Assembly (NCBI RefSeq): GCF_040095835.1
Contig: NZ_JBBMFT010000007.1
Span: forward strand, 51,809-115,808
DNA from: Flavonifractor hominis
GTDB taxonomy: Bacteria > Bacillota > Clostridia > Oscillospirales > Oscillospiraceae
Length of the DNA stretch: 64,000 nucleotides
Reading direction: 5' to 3'
Shown here one piece after another: positions 8,164 to 17,808 of the stretch. The notes beneath the pieces were generated by a model. It did no database searches and was not told where the DNA came from. It saw nothing but the letters and a program-made list of their open reading frames with translations. Every line of letters begins with the position of its first letter. Within the stretch, counting starts at the first letter, position 1. Made by a program: the position numbers and the translations under genes.

Positions 8164-10089
8164 TTATTTCATCAGGGAGCACACCAGCTCGGTGTACCCC
8201 GCCGGGTCGGCCAGAGGCAGACCGGCGATGAGCTGAGCCTGGGCGTAGAGCAGCTGGGCGTACTTGCCAGCCAGGTCCTTGTCATCCGCATCCAGCGCCC
8301 GCTTGAGGGCGGCAAATGCAGAGGAGTCGGGGTTGAGCTCCAGCACCCGCTGGGCCTTCATATTCTGGGCGTTCTGGGGGTCCACACGCTGGAAATACTT
8401 CTCCATCTCCAGGGTGATGGGGCCGTCGGCGGTGAGGCACACCGCGCCGCTCTTCAGGATCTGGGAGATCCGGGCCTCCTTGATCGCATCCCCAAGGGTC
8501 TGCTTCAAGAAGTCCAGCACGGGCTTGTTCTCCTCGGCCTTCTGCTCCAGGGCGGCCTTCTCCTCGTCGGTCTCGGGCAGGGCGTCCTTATCGTCCACCG
8601 ACTTGAAGGACACGCCGTCCACCGCGCCCAGCGCGTCCACCACGAACTGGTCGGGCTCCTCGGTGAGGTAGAGGATCTCATACCCCTTGTCCCGGATGCG
8701 CTCGGCCTGGGGCAGCTTGGCCAGCTGGCCGGCATCCTCGCCGCAGGCGTAGTAGATATACTTCTGCTCCTCGGGCATGCGCTGCTTGTACTCGGCCAGG
8801 GAGGTGAGCTTGCCCTCCTTGGAGGAGAAGAAGAGCAGCAGATCCTGCAGCAGGTCCTTGTGCACGCCGTAGTCGCTCACCACGCCCACCTTGATCTGGG
8901 TGCCGAAGGCCTTCCAGAACTGCTCGTACTTCTCCCGCTCGTCCTTCTGCAGGCGCAGCAGCTCGGCCTTGATCTTCTTCTCCAGATTGGTGGCGATGAC
9001 CTTCAGCTGGCGGGTGTGCTGGAGCATCTCACGGGAGATGTTCAGGGAGAAGTCCTGGGAGTCCACCACGCCCTGGACAAAGCGGAAGTGCTCGGGCAGA
9101 AGGTCGGCGCACTTGTCCATGATGAGTACGCCGGAGGAATAGAGCTGCAGGCCCTTCTGGTACTCCCGGGAGTGGAAGTCGTAGGGGGCGTGGGCGGGGA
9201 TGTAGAGCATGGCCTTGTACTCCACCGTGCCCTCGGCGGAGATGTGGATGACGCTCAGCGGGTCCTCCCAGTCGCCGTACTTCTCCTTATAGAACTGGTT
9301 GTACTCCTCAGCCTTGACCTCGCTCTTGGGCCGCTGCCACAGGGGGACCATGGAGTTGAGGGTCTCCCACTCGTCATAGTCCTCCCACTCGGGCTTGTAG
9401 TCGTCGCCGGCGTCCTCCGGGCGGGGCTTCTGGCGGGATTTGTGCATGAGCATGACGATGGGGTAGTGGATATAGTCGGAGTACTTTTTCACCAGCTCGG
9501 CGATGCGGTACTGCTCCAGATACTCGTCGTAGTGGTCGTCGTCGGTATTGGCCTTGATGTGCAGCACGATGTCGGTGCCCACCGTGTCCTTCTGGCAAGG
9601 CTCCAGCGTGTACCCGTCCGCCCCGTCGGAGGCCCACTGCCACGCCTCGTCCGAGCCGTAGGCCCTGGAGGTGACGGTGACGTGATCGGCCACCATAAAG
9701 GCCGAGTAAAAGCCCACGCCGAACTGGCCGATGATGTCGGTGGCGTCCCCCTCGGCCTTTTCCTGCTTGGCCATCTCCTGCTTAAACTGCAGCGAGCCGC
9801 TGCGGGCAATGGTGCCCAGGTTCTGCTCCAGCTCGTCATGGGTCATGCCGATGCCGTTGTCGCTGATGGTCAGGGTGCGCCCGATCTGGTCGGGGGTCAG
9901 GGTGATCTTCAGCTGGGAGCGGTCCAGACCCACCTTGTCATCGGTGAGGGCCTTGTAGGCCAGCTTATCCATGGCATCGCTGGCGTTGGAGATGATCTCC
10001 CGCAGGAAAATCTCCTTGTGGGTGTAGATGGAGTTGATCATCAGGTCCAGCAGGCGCTTGGATTCGGCCTGAAATTCCTTCTTTTCCAC
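8164..10089 (-). CDS. htpG: Molecular chaperone HtpG (Hsp90)
   Basis: The bacterial Hsp90 chaperone, an ATP-driven homodimer in the cytoplasm. The 641-residue protein begins with the GHKL ATPase domain: FLREIISNASDAMDKL, the DNGIGM nucleotide motif, and the GQFGVGFYSAF lid motif. The middle and C-terminal dimerisation domains follow at normal length. The start is GTG at 10089 with AGGAGG just upstream. A CIRCE operator overlaps the start of transcription, which predicts control by the heat-shock repressor HrcA. Confidence 0.98.
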   Translation of the reverse strand: MEKKEFQAESKRLLDLMINSIYTHKEIFLREIISNASDAMDKLAYKALTDDKVGLDRSQLKITLTPDQIGRTLTISDNGIGMTHDELEQNLGTIARSGSLQFKQEMAKQEKAEGDATDIIGQFGVGFYSAFMVADHVTVTSRAYGSDEAWQWASDGADGYTLEPCQKDTVGTDIVLHIKANTDDDHYDEYLEQYRIAELVKKYSDYIHYPIVMLMHKSRQKPRPEDAGDDYKPEWEDYDEWETLNSMVPLWQRPKSEVKAEEYNQFYKEKYGDWEDPLSVIHISAEGTVEYKAMLYIPAHAPYDFHSREYQKGLQLYSSGVLIMDKCADLLPEHFRFVQGVVDSQDFSLNISREMLQHTRQLKVIATNLEKKIKAELLRLQKDEREKYEQFWKAFGTQIKVGVVSDYGVHKDLLQDLLLFFSSKEGKLTSLAEYKQRMPEEQKYIYYACGEDAGQLAKLPQAERIRDKGYEILYLTEEPDQFVVDALGAVDGVSFKSVDDKDALPETDEEKAALEQKAEENKPVLDFLKQTLGDAIKEARISQILKSGAVCLTADGPITLEMEKYFQRVDPQNAQNMKAQRVLELNPDSSAFAALKRALDADDKDLAGKYAQLLYAQAQLIAGLPLADPAGYTELVCSLMK

Positions 10090-10133
10090 GGTATATGCCT
10101 CCTATATCAAACGTAATCGTTAAAAACATAGCG

Positions 10134-10160
10134 TTAGCACTCACCTGTCACGAGTGCTAA
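10134..10160. promoter_or_regulatory. CIRCE operator (HrcA binding site)
   Basis: TTAGCACTC, nine bases, GAGTGCTAA: a perfect match to the CIRCE consensus. The palindrome extends to 10130-10164 (AGCG/CGCT). It lies directly after the -10 box of the htpG promoter. Confidence 0.95.
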
Positions 10161-10164
10161 CGCT

Positions 10165-10193
10165 ATCATAATCCTTCGTACCGGAAATTGCAA
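10165..10193 (-). promoter_or_regulatory. Sigma-A promoter of htpG
   Basis: Minus strand: TTGCAA, a 17-base spacer, TATGAT, with the CIRCE site immediately downstream. Confidence 0.85.
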
Positions 10194-10210
10194 GAGGGTT
10201 CAAGAAATGT

Positions 10211-11659
10211 TTACAATTGAGAACCGGGCGCATGGGCCGCTACGATGGCCTGCAGCTCGGCTGGGTCCACATCCTCGCCCCAGTGGTCCCGGATGAAGGT
10301 AAGGATCTCCTCCCCGAAGGTGATGCCCACCGGCGCGTCGTCCAGGGTCACCAGATAGACGTCCTGCCCGTCCAGGCCGTGGAGCAACAGGCGGCTGTCC
10401 ACCCAGGCGTCCCCCTCCAGCAGGGTGGGGGCCAGCTCCGGCGGGTCGGTGCGGTAGGCGGCGTTCATCCGGAACGCCACGACGCCTTTCCCGCTCTGTT
10501 TGGTGGTGCCCAGCACGCCTATGAATTCGCTCAGTTCCCAGGAGACGCAGCCGGCGTCTTGCAGGTCTGTCAGCCGGCTGTCAAAGTAGCCGTCCACCAG
10601 GTCCCGGTATGTTTCATAAAAGCTGTCGTTGATAAAGCCCTCGTAGTCCCGGCTGACGCGGACCAGCTGGTAGAGTTCCGGACTGTTCAGATACACGGGG
10701 CCAGACGGCAAAGCCTCCCCGCCGCAGACCTCCACCACGTTCTCCTCCAGCCCGGCGTTCAGATACAGGGTGCCCGTGCCGGCAAAGTTGGTGGCGGGGA
10801 CGATGGGCACCTCCAGCGTCCAGAGGACGGGCTTCGGCAGGGAAGGCAGATCCAGGGTGCTGATGGCCGCAGTGCGGATCAGCTTGGCCAGGTTGGCGGG
10901 AGGCAGGCACTCCTCATACACGCCGTACCAGGGATACTCACCCACCTCGTCTTCCCGCAGGCCGCTGAGCAGGGCGGACAGAGTGCGCTCCGGGTCGGGC
11001 CCGCCGTTGCGGAAGGAGCAGATCTGCCACTCCTCGCCCGCCTTCTGGGCGGTGAGTTCCAACCGGCTGCCGTCCGCCCCGCCGGGGGCCGACCACAGCA
11101 GGACGGTATCCCCCTGCATTTCACCGCCCACGCAGGTGAAGTAGTCCCCGCCAAAGTCACCGTCCACATACCAGGCGTCGTATGCCTCCAGATAGGGCGG
11201 GGACGAGGTGGCGTTCAGATCCGCCGTTGTAATACCGGCATATTGGGTCAGTACCTGATCCACCGCCTCCCGGTGGAGGCGGCGCACCGGAATGGGGAGC
11301 CGGGAGGGGGCGGGGTACGCCCCAAAGTCCCAGGGGGAATCGGGCAGGGCGCCCAAGGCCTCATACTCGGCCTGGTCGGCATCGGTGAGTACCTCATCGC
11401 TGGGAAAGCACCCAAGGAAGGCGGAAAAATCCAGGTCCTTCACATCGTCGTAGGTGCTGGTAAAGAAGCCGCCCACCGGCCGGGCCGTCACCCCATCCTC
11501 GTCTTCTTCCCAGGCGGCAAAGTACTGGTTGAACCGGTCCACCTCTTCCTGGGTCAGGGGACGGGGCTGGGCCGCTTCCGGCGGAGCGGACTGGGTGGTG
11601 CAGGCCGATAAAAGCAGGGCCGGCAGGAGCAGCAGGGGCAGAAGATACGGTTTTTTCAT
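10211..11659 (-). CDS. Lipoprotein of unknown function, paralogue of the next gene
   Basis: A 482-residue predicted lipoprotein. The signal peptide ends in a lipobox, LLLSAC, so it should be lipid-anchored outside the membrane. The first about 210 residues resemble the 234-residue lipoprotein encoded just upstream: both have ALTQEE or PLTQEE, GGFFTS or NGFFTS, YDDV, and a YAG(I/L)TTA(D/E)L motif. The C-terminal half (about 215-482) is extra and unrecognised. The ATG follows GGAGTGACCT, three bases after the upstream stop. Last gene of a three-lipoprotein operon. Confidence 0.75.
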   Translation of the reverse strand: MKKPYLLPLLLLPALLLSACTTQSAPPEAAQPRPLTQEEVDRFNQYFAAWEEDEDGVTARPVGGFFTSTYDDVKDLDFSAFLGCFPSDEVLTDADQAEYEALGALPDSPWDFGAYPAPSRLPIPVRRLHREAVDQVLTQYAGITTADLNATSSPPYLEAYDAWYVDGDFGGDYFTCVGGEMQGDTVLLWSAPGGADGSRLELTAQKAGEEWQICSFRNGGPDPERTLSALLSGLREDEVGEYPWYGVYEECLPPANLAKLIRTAAISTLDLPSLPKPVLWTLEVPIVPATNFAGTGTLYLNAGLEENVVEVCGGEALPSGPVYLNSPELYQLVRVSRDYEGFINDSFYETYRDLVDGYFDSRLTDLQDAGCVSWELSEFIGVLGTTKQSGKGVVAFRMNAAYRTDPPELAPTLLEGDAWVDSRLLLHGLDGQDVYLVTLDDAPVGITFGEEILTFIRDHWGEDVDPAELQAIVAAHAPGSQL

Positions 11660-11662
11660 AGG

Positions 11663-12367
11663 TCACTCCGTTTCTATCGTCGTCTTGGTCTGGTGGGCAC
11701 GGATGTGCCAGCACTCTCCGTCCCGCCCCAGGGTCAGTTCTGTGCGGGAGCCGTCCTCACGGGTATCGGTCCACAGCAGGGCGGTACCGGCGGCCTCGTC
11801 CACCTCGCCCCCGGCGCACACGAACATACCGGGGCCGAAGTCGCTGGTGAAGGTATAATAGGCGTCGTAGTCCTCCAGATAGAGCACGCCGTCGGTGTTG
11901 GTCAGCTCCGCGGTGGTGAGGCCGGCGTACCGCTCCAGGGTCTCGTCCACCGAGGCGCGGAGGATGCGGTGGGTGGGCACGGGCAGGTCGTTGGGGAAGG
12001 CCCACCCCAGTTCCTCCATCTCGCCGGCAAAGGGGAAGCCGGGCAGGGCTGCCAGGGCGTCGAACTCCGCCTGGTCCTCGTTCTCCACCAGGCCGTCGTC
12101 CGGGTAGTAGCGGAGAAACTCCTCCAGGTCCAGGGCGGTTACGTCGTCATAATAGCTGGTGAAGAAGCCGTTCACCGGGGCGGTGTAGGTCATGCCGTCC
12201 CGCTCGACCTGAGGGGAGAAGGCCTCGTTGACCTGGTCAATCTCCTCCTGGGTAAGGGCACGGGGCTCCTCCGGCGGCGGGGCGGTGGTCTCGACCGGGG
12301 CGGCTTGGGGAGCACAGGCGGTCAGGCAGAGGGTCAGCAGCAGGCAGAGCGGCAGATATCGTTTCAT
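11663..12367 (-). CDS. Short lipoprotein, paralogue of the downstream gene
   Basis: A 234-residue predicted lipoprotein with lipobox LCLTAC. It is a paralogue of the N-terminal half of the protein encoded at 10211-11659, so the operon probably arose by duplication with gain or loss of the C-terminal half. I chose the ATG at 12367 (MKRYLPLCLL), which gives a proper signal peptide right after the upstream TGA; an in-frame ATG six codons earlier overlaps the upstream gene. Function is unknown. Confidence 0.75.
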   Translation of the reverse strand: MKRYLPLCLLLTLCLTACAPQAAPVETTAPPPEEPRALTQEEIDQVNEAFSPQVERDGMTYTAPVNGFFTSYYDDVTALDLEEFLRYYPDDGLVENEDQAEFDALAALPGFPFAGEMEELGWAFPNDLPVPTHRILRASVDETLERYAGLTTAELTNTDGVLYLEDYDAYYTFTSDFGPGMFVCAGGEVDEAAGTALLWTDTREDGSRTELTLGRDGECWHIRAHQTKTTIETE

Positions 12368-12368
12368 A

Positions 12369-13439
12369 TCAATCCCACCCATCAATGTCAGGATTTTGCT
12401 CCCGGAAGACGATCCGGAAGCTGGGGATGTTGTCGAAGCCCAGGTTGGAGGACTCCACCGTGAAGCGGTAGGCGTGCTCGGTCAGGACAGCGGTCACCAC
12501 CACGTCCTCCCCATCTTCAGCGATGGTCACGTCCTGCAAAAAGTGGCTGTCCCGCCCCAGGGAGCCCGCCGGGAAGGAGTAGGGGTACAGATCCGGGGGA
12601 TAGCGCATCCCCTCCAGGTTCTTGTTCAGGGCGGCGCTGGCCGCCCCGCTCTCCAGACAGGTGTCGAACAGGCGGAGAGTGAAGACCCGGCTGCCCGGGT
12701 CAAATTCGGTCTGGATACTGGGGACAGAGGTGACCGCCGGGAAAAAGCCTTCGAACAGCTCCTCACTGTCCCCGTTGGGGATAAAGGAGAAGGAGAGCCC
12801 GTCGGCGTCGATGCGGGCGTCGTATACCTGCTCATGCCGGGCGCGGTCCTGCCGCTGCTCGGGGTAGACCGGACCGCCGGATGTGTCCCAGGCACCAGCG
12901 TAGAAAGGCTCTGCCGGGTCCAGCCAGGTGGTCTCCTGAAAAGACTGGACGGCGCTCCAGCTCTGGTCGGGGTCAATCCGGCCGTCCTCGTCCCCCAGCA
13001 CCCACACGGTCATGTCCTCCGGCAGCCCTTTGTTCGGGGTGATGGCGGACACGCCGTCGGTCCGATAGTGGACCTGGGCGGGGCCGGTGATCTCATAGGA
13101 CTGGAAGTGCTCCATAGCGGTGAGCTGCACCCGGCGGCCGGTCTGGCTGAATACCCAGGCCAGCAGAGAGAAGTTGGGGTCGCTTTGATCGCCGTACTCC
13201 ACCAGAAAATCCCCCTCATAGGGGGTGAGGTTCCGCACCTGGTACCCCTCCCAGCCGTAGAGGGTGTTGATCCCCTCCTCGGTGACGGGCAGCACCTGAA
13301 AGTCATAGTTTGCCGCGGCGGGGGTAGGGGACTCCGGTACCGGCGCAGAGGTCTGGGCCTGAGGCGGCGGGTCGGTGGAGCAGCCGGCCAGCGTCAGGGC
13401 CAGGAGCAGCGCCGGGATCCACAAAGGGATGCGTTTCAT
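12369..13439 (-). CDS. Lipoprotein of unknown function
   Basis: A 356-residue predicted lipoprotein with lipobox LTLAGC and a Pro/Thr/Ala-rich spacer after it. The rest is a soluble extracellular domain I do not recognise. The ATG at 13439 is preceded by AAAGGAGGTTAGAGAC, which decides against an in-frame start 38 codons upstream that would mask the signal peptide. It is the first gene of the three-lipoprotein operon. The first 150 bases upstream show no clear minus-strand promoter. Confidence 0.75.
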   Translation of the reverse strand: MKRIPLWIPALLLALTLAGCSTDPPPQAQTSAPVPESPTPAAANYDFQVLPVTEEGINTLYGWEGYQVRNLTPYEGDFLVEYGDQSDPNFSLLAWVFSQTGRRVQLTAMEHFQSYEITGPAQVHYRTDGVSAITPNKGLPEDMTVWVLGDEDGRIDPDQSWSAVQSFQETTWLDPAEPFYAGAWDTSGGPVYPEQRQDRARHEQVYDARIDADGLSFSFIPNGDSEELFEGFFPAVTSVPSIQTEFDPGSRVFTLRLFDTCLESGAASAALNKNLEGMRYPPDLYPYSFPAGSLGRDSHFLQDVTIAEDGEDVVVTAVLTEHAYRFTVESSNLGFDNIPSFRIVFREQNPDIDGWD

Positions 13440-13531
13440 GTCTCTAACCTCCTTTTCCGCCCCCATCCTACCATGGATACCGGTACAAAGGGTTACGGGA
13501 ACGGTTTCAATCCGGAAACAAGAAACTACAA

Positions 13532-13560
13532 TTGCCCTTTTGGGGAAAATCACATATAAT
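13532..13560 (+). promoter_or_regulatory. Sigma-A promoter of the ymdB operon
   Basis: TTGCCC, a 17-base spacer, TATAAT, 34 bases before the ymdB start codon. Confidence 0.75.
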
Positions 13561-13594
13561 AGAAGCTGCTTTTTACAACAGAGGGAGGCAGAGT

Positions 13595-14377
13595 ATGATT
13601 CTGAACGTGCTGGCCGTGGGCGACGTGGTGGGAGAGGCCGGAGTGGAATACCTCAACCGGCATCTGCGCAGCCTGAAAAAACAAAAGGGCGTCCACTTCA
13701 CCGTGGTCAACGGGGAAAACGCCTCCGGGGTGGGTATCCTGCCCCGGCAGGCCCGTGATATTTTTGACGCGGGGGCCGACGTGGTCACCCTGGGCAACCA
13801 TACCTGGAACCGCATCCAGATCGCCGATTTTCTGGAGGATGACCGCTATACCCTCCGCCCGGCCAACTATACCAACCGTGTCCCCGGCCGGGGCTGGGGG
13901 GTCTATGAGGGCCCGGGCGGGGTGAGCATCGGGGTGGTCAACCTCATCGGACGGTGTGAGATGGACAGCAACTTTGAAAACCCCTTCACCACCGCCGACA
14001 AGGTGCTCAAGCGCATGGAGGGGGCCGACGTGGTGCTGGTGGACTTCCACGCCGAGGCCACCAGTGAGAAGGGGGCCATGGGCTATTACCTGGACGGACG
14101 GGTACAGGCCGTCTGGGGTACCCACACCCATGTGCCCACCGCCGACGGGCAGATCCTGCCCAAAGGGACGGGATTTGTCACCGACCTGGGCATGACCGGC
14201 CCGGCTCGCAGCGTGCTGGGCATCCGGCCCGAGCAGGCCATCAACCGTTTTCTGGGCGGGCTGCCCCGCCGGTTTGAGCCGGCGGAGGGGGCCTGCAAGC
14301 TGGAGAGCGTGCTCTTTTCCATCGACATCGACACCCGCCGCTGCGTGAAGCTGGAGCGGCTGGACATCCGGGACTGA
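13595..14377 (+). CDS. ymdB: YmdB-family metallophosphoesterase
   Basis: A 260-residue calcineurin-like phosphodiesterase. In Bacillus subtilis YmdB cleaves 2',3'-cyclic nucleotides and affects biofilm formation. Family motifs are visible: GDVVGEAG near the N-terminus, NGENASGVGI, LGNHTWNR (the GNH metal ligand motif), DFHAEATSEK and GTHTHVPTAD. The ATG at 13595 follows GAGGGAGGCAGAGT. It is first in a plus-strand run that continues with the YhaO/YhaN-like pair and signal peptidase I. Usual neighbours such as rny are not seen here. Confidence 0.9.
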   Translation: MILNVLAVGDVVGEAGVEYLNRHLRSLKKQKGVHFTVVNGENASGVGILPRQARDIFDAGADVVTLGNHTWNRIQIADFLEDDRYTLRPANYTNRVPGRGWGVYEGPGGVSIGVVNLIGRCEMDSNFENPFTTADKVLKRMEGADVVLVDFHAEATSEKGAMGYYLDGRVQAVWGTHTHVPTADGQILPKGTGFVTDLGMTGPARSVLGIRPEQAINRFLGGLPRRFEPAEGACKLESVLFSIDIDTRRCVKLERLDIRD

Positions 14378-14437
14378 ACGCGGGCGGGGGGTTCCCCCGC
14401 CCCTTTCCTGCCGGAAGAGAAAGGAAAGGAAGAACTT

Positions 14438-15526
14438 ATGCTGACGATCATTCACGGGGCAGACTTCCATCTGGACGCCCCGTTTGCCGCCCTGACCACG
14501 GAGCAGGCGGCCCAGCGCCGCGCCGAGCAGCGCCAGCTGCTGGACCGGCTGGCCGACCTGGCCCAGGAGCGGCGGGCCGACCTGGTGCTGCTGTCGGGGG
14601 ATCTGCTGGACGGCGGACAGACCTACCAGGAGACGGTCCAGGCCCTGGCACGGTGCCTGGGCAGCATCCCCGCCCCGGTGTTCATCGCCCCGGGCAACCA
14701 TGATTTCTATACCGCCCGCTCCATCTACGCCGGGACGGCCTGGCCGGACAACGTGCACATTTTTTCCACCGTGGCGGTGGAGGGGGTGGAGCTGCCCGAG
14801 CTGGGGTGTGTGGTCCACGGGGCGGCCTTTACCACGCCTCAGGCCGACCGCTCTCCCCTGATGGGCTTTTCCGCTCCCCGGGACGGGAAGATCCACTTAA
14901 TGGCCCTCCACGGGGACGTGGCAGGCCAGGGGCGCTATGGCCCCATTGACCCGGAGGACATTGCCGCCAGCGGCCTGCGCTATCTGGCCCTGGGGCACGT
15001 CCACGCCTGCTCCGGCCTGCAGAAGGCGGGGGAGACCTTTTGGGCCTACCCCGGCTGTCCGGAGGGCCGGGGCTTTGACGAGACGGGGGACAAGGGTGTG
15101 CTGGCCGTCACCATCGGGGACGACCCCGGCCAGGTGACCGCCGAGTTCGTCCCCCTGGCCGGGCGGCGGTATGAGATCCGGACGGTGGACGTCACCGGGG
15201 CAGAGAGCGTGGAGCAGGCGCTGCGCGCAGCCCTGCCTGCCGCGGCTAGTCCCGACTGCTGCCGCATCGTGCTCACCGGCCAGCGGGAGGAGGGCCGCCC
15301 CGATCTGGCGGCCCTGACCGCTCTGGCCCAGCCATATTATTACAGCGTGACCCTCCGGGACCAGACCCGGGAGCGCCGGGACCTGTGGGACCGGGCGGGG
15401 GAGGACAGCCTCACCGGGCTGTTCCTGCGCACCCTGCGCACCGGGACGGCCGAGGGGCAGGACCTGGAGCTGGCCGCCCGCTTCGGCCTGGCGGCGCTGG
15501 AGAATGGGGAGGACCCCTGCCTATGA
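14438..15526 (+). CDS. SbcD/YhaO-like DNA repair exonuclease
   Basis: A 362-residue metallophosphoesterase of the Mre11/SbcD type. Motifs: GADFHLD, LLSGDLLDG, APGNHDFY, a LHGD segment, and the LGHVHA histidine motif. All metal-binding positions appear present. The C-terminal part lacks recognised domains. Its TGA overlaps the ATG of the next gene, the matching SMC-like ATPase, so they should form a nuclease-ATPase complex like Mre11-Rad50 or YhaO-YhaN. Substrate is not known from sequence; DNA end processing is inferred from the family. Confidence 0.88.
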   Translation: MLTIIHGADFHLDAPFAALTTEQAAQRRAEQRQLLDRLADLAQERRADLVLLSGDLLDGGQTYQETVQALARCLGSIPAPVFIAPGNHDFYTARSIYAGTAWPDNVHIFSTVAVEGVELPELGCVVHGAAFTTPQADRSPLMGFSAPRDGKIHLMALHGDVAGQGRYGPIDPEDIAASGLRYLALGHVHACSGLQKAGETFWAYPGCPEGRGFDETGDKGVLAVTIGDDPGQVTAEFVPLAGRRYEIRTVDVTGAESVEQALRAALPAAASPDCCRIVLTGQREEGRPDLAALTALAQPYYYSVTLRDQTRERRDLWDRAGEDSLTGLFLRTLRTGTAEGQDLELAARFGLAALENGEDPCL

Positions 15527-17754
15527 AAATCACACGTATGCGCGCCTGCTTCGGAGGGCTCCAGAACGCGGAGCTTACCCTGAAGCAGGGGCTCAATCTC
15601 ATTGAAGCCCCCAACGAGGGGGGCAAATCCACCTGGTCGGCCTTCCTGCGGGCCATGCTCTACGGTATCAACACCAAGGAGCGGGACAAGCAGGGCTACA
15701 TCGCGGAAAAAAACCGCTACCAGCCCTGGAGCGGCGCGGCCATGGAGGGTGTGCTGGAGCTGGAGTGGCGGGGGCGTCCCATTACCCTGCGCCGGGGCCC
15801 CAGGGGGAATACGCCCTTCGGCAGCTTTGAGGCGGTATACACCGACACCGGCGAGCCGGTGCCCGGCCTGACGGCGGAGAACGCGGGGGAGACTCTGGTG
15901 GGGGTTCCCCGGGAGGTCTTTGAGCGCTCGGCCTTTGTGGGCCAGGGGGCGACGGCCATCGACGGCGCCCCCGCGCTGGAGGCCCGCATCGCGGCCCTGG
16001 CCTCCAGCGGGGAGGAGGACGTATCCTATTCCCAGGTGGAGCGGACCCTGCGGGACTGGCGTAACCGCCGCCGGCACAACAAGACCGGCCTCATCCCCCG
16101 GCTGGAAGAGGAGCTGGCCCAGGTGGACGACGCGCTGGCCCGGCAGGCCAAAGCATTCCGGCTGGCCCAGGAGGCCCGCCGGGAGCTGGAACGGCTCCAG
16201 GCGGAGCTCCGCCAGCTGGAGCAGGAGCGGGACGCACACCTGGCCCGGGCCATGGCCCAGCGACGCCGCCGCTGGGAGCAGGGACAGGAGGAGCTCCGGC
16301 AGGCCCGGGAACAGGTGGAGGCCATCCAGGCGGAACTCAACCGCCACGGTTCCCCGCCGGATCAGGAGACCCTGCGGCGTGCCCAGGAGGAGCTCAACCA
16401 GCTCAACGCCCTGCACGCCAGCCGCAAGCGGACCGAGGGCCAGCTGGAGCAGGCCCGGCGGGCGGAAGAGGAGGCACAGGCCGCCGCGGCCGACCCCCTC
16501 TTCCCGGAGCTGACCCCCGACCAGGCCTGGCAGCAGGCCAGTGCGGACGCCGAGGCGGCGGGACATACCCCCCGCTGCGGCGGGCTGTACGCGGGGGGCG
16601 TGGTGTTGCTGGCCGCTGCGGCCGGGGCGCTGGCCCTGGCCTTTGCCGGCGTCATACCCCAGATGTGGATGGGGGGGCTGGCCTGCGGTGTGCTGGCGGG
16701 AGCGGGGATCGCCCTGCTGATCGCCGCCGGCGTGTGGAAAAAGCGGGCCGCCGCCCGGAGCGCTCAGCTGTTGGAGCGCTATGAGGTGGCGTCCCCCGAG
16801 GACATCCTGGGCCGGGCCAGTGCCTACCGGGAGGCCTGCGTGGTGGCCGCCGGGGCGGTTCGGCAGCGGGAGGAGGCGGAGCGGACCCTGGCGGAGCTCA
16901 CCGCCCAGGACGAGCAGACCCGCGCACGGCTGCTGGAACTGGTCCATCCCTTTGCCCCCACGGTAAAGGACACCTTCGGGGTGTCCGCCGCCCTGTCCCG
17001 GGCGCTCAACCTGGGCGAGCGGCTTGCCACCGCCCAGGTGCGGCTGGAGGGGGCCGAAAAGCTGGCCGGGAGCCTGCCTGCCCCCGAGCAGGGCTATGAT
17101 GACAACGGGGTGGAGCCCCGGTTTGACCCGGTGGAGACCGCTGCCCGGCTGGACAGCGCCGGGGAGGAGATCGCCCGCCTGCGCAGCGGGCTGGCCATGG
17201 CCCAGGGAGAGCTGAACACTCTGGGGGACCCGGTGGAGTTCCAGCAGCGCCGGGATACGCTGAGCGAGGAGCTGACCCGCCGCCAGCAGGAGCAGCAGGC
17301 GCTGGATCTGGCCCTGGAGGCCCTGGAGCGAGCCCACGAGAATTTGCAGGCCCGCTTCTCTCCGGCTCTCAACCGGAAGGCCGGGGAGTACCTGGCCAGC
17401 CTCACGGGGGACAAGTACGACAAGGTCTCCCTCACCCGGCAGTTTGAGGCCCTGGCGGAGGAGAAGCAGGGACTGCTGCCCCGGCGGGCCCTCACCCTGT
17501 CCCGGGGGACTGCCGATCAGCTCTATCTGGCGGTGCGTCTGGCGGTCTGCGCGCTGGTGCTGCCCCAGGAAGAGCCCTGCCCGCTGGTGCTGGACGACGC
17601 GCTGGCCAACTTTGACGATACCCGCATGGCTCTGGCCCTGGACGCTCTGGCCCGGCTGGGAGAGCAGCGGCAGATCCTGCTCTTCACCTGCCACAGCCGG
17701 GAGGGCAAAGCCATGGCCGGACGGGAGGACGTCGCGCTGGTTCGCTTGCAATAG
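15523..17754 (+). CDS. YhaN-like SMC-type ATPase
   Basis: A 743-residue Rad50/SbcC-like ATPase. The N-terminal Walker A reads APNEGGKST (about residues 28-36). Long Glu/Arg/Gln-rich coiled coils follow (about 200-330). Two hydrophobic segments sit in the middle (about 355-410), as in YhaN of Bacillus, then a second coiled coil. The C-terminus has the LSRGTADQLYLAVRLA signature and a Walker B, LVLDDALANFDD. The start ATG overlaps the stop of the SbcD-like gene; an in-frame start 46 codons earlier would lie inside that gene. The hydrophobic middle suggests a membrane-associated complex. Confidence 0.87.
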   Translation: MKITRMRACFGGLQNAELTLKQGLNLIEAPNEGGKSTWSAFLRAMLYGINTKERDKQGYIAEKNRYQPWSGAAMEGVLELEWRGRPITLRRGPRGNTPFGSFEAVYTDTGEPVPGLTAENAGETLVGVPREVFERSAFVGQGATAIDGAPALEARIAALASSGEEDVSYSQVERTLRDWRNRRRHNKTGLIPRLEEELAQVDDALARQAKAFRLAQEARRELERLQAELRQLEQERDAHLARAMAQRRRRWEQGQEELRQAREQVEAIQAELNRHGSPPDQETLRRAQEELNQLNALHASRKRTEGQLEQARRAEEEAQAAAADPLFPELTPDQAWQQASADAEAAGHTPRCGGLYAGGVVLLAAAAGALALAFAGVIPQMWMGGLACGVLAGAGIALLIAAGVWKKRAAARSAQLLERYEVASPEDILGRASAYREACVVAAGAVRQREEAERTLAELTAQDEQTRARLLELVHPFAPTVKDTFGVSAALSRALNLGERLATAQVRLEGAEKLAGSLPAPEQGYDDNGVEPRFDPVETAARLDSAGEEIARLRSGLAMAQGELNTLGDPVEFQQRRDTLSEELTRRQQEQQALDLALEALERAHENLQARFSPALNRKAGEYLASLTGDKYDKVSLTRQFEALAEEKQGLLPRRALTLSRGTADQLYLAVRLAVCALVLPQEEPCPLVLDDALANFDDTRMALALDALARLGEQRQILLFTCHSREGKAMAGREDVALVRLQ

Positions 17755-17808
17755 CAGGAAAACTGAGCTATAATAACCTGAAATCCCATTTTGATGGAGC
17801 TGATAGCA

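Noticed and set aside
8131..10116. Plus-strand frame of 661 codons
   Set aside because: Antisense to htpG; Leu/Gly/Val-rich with no motif.
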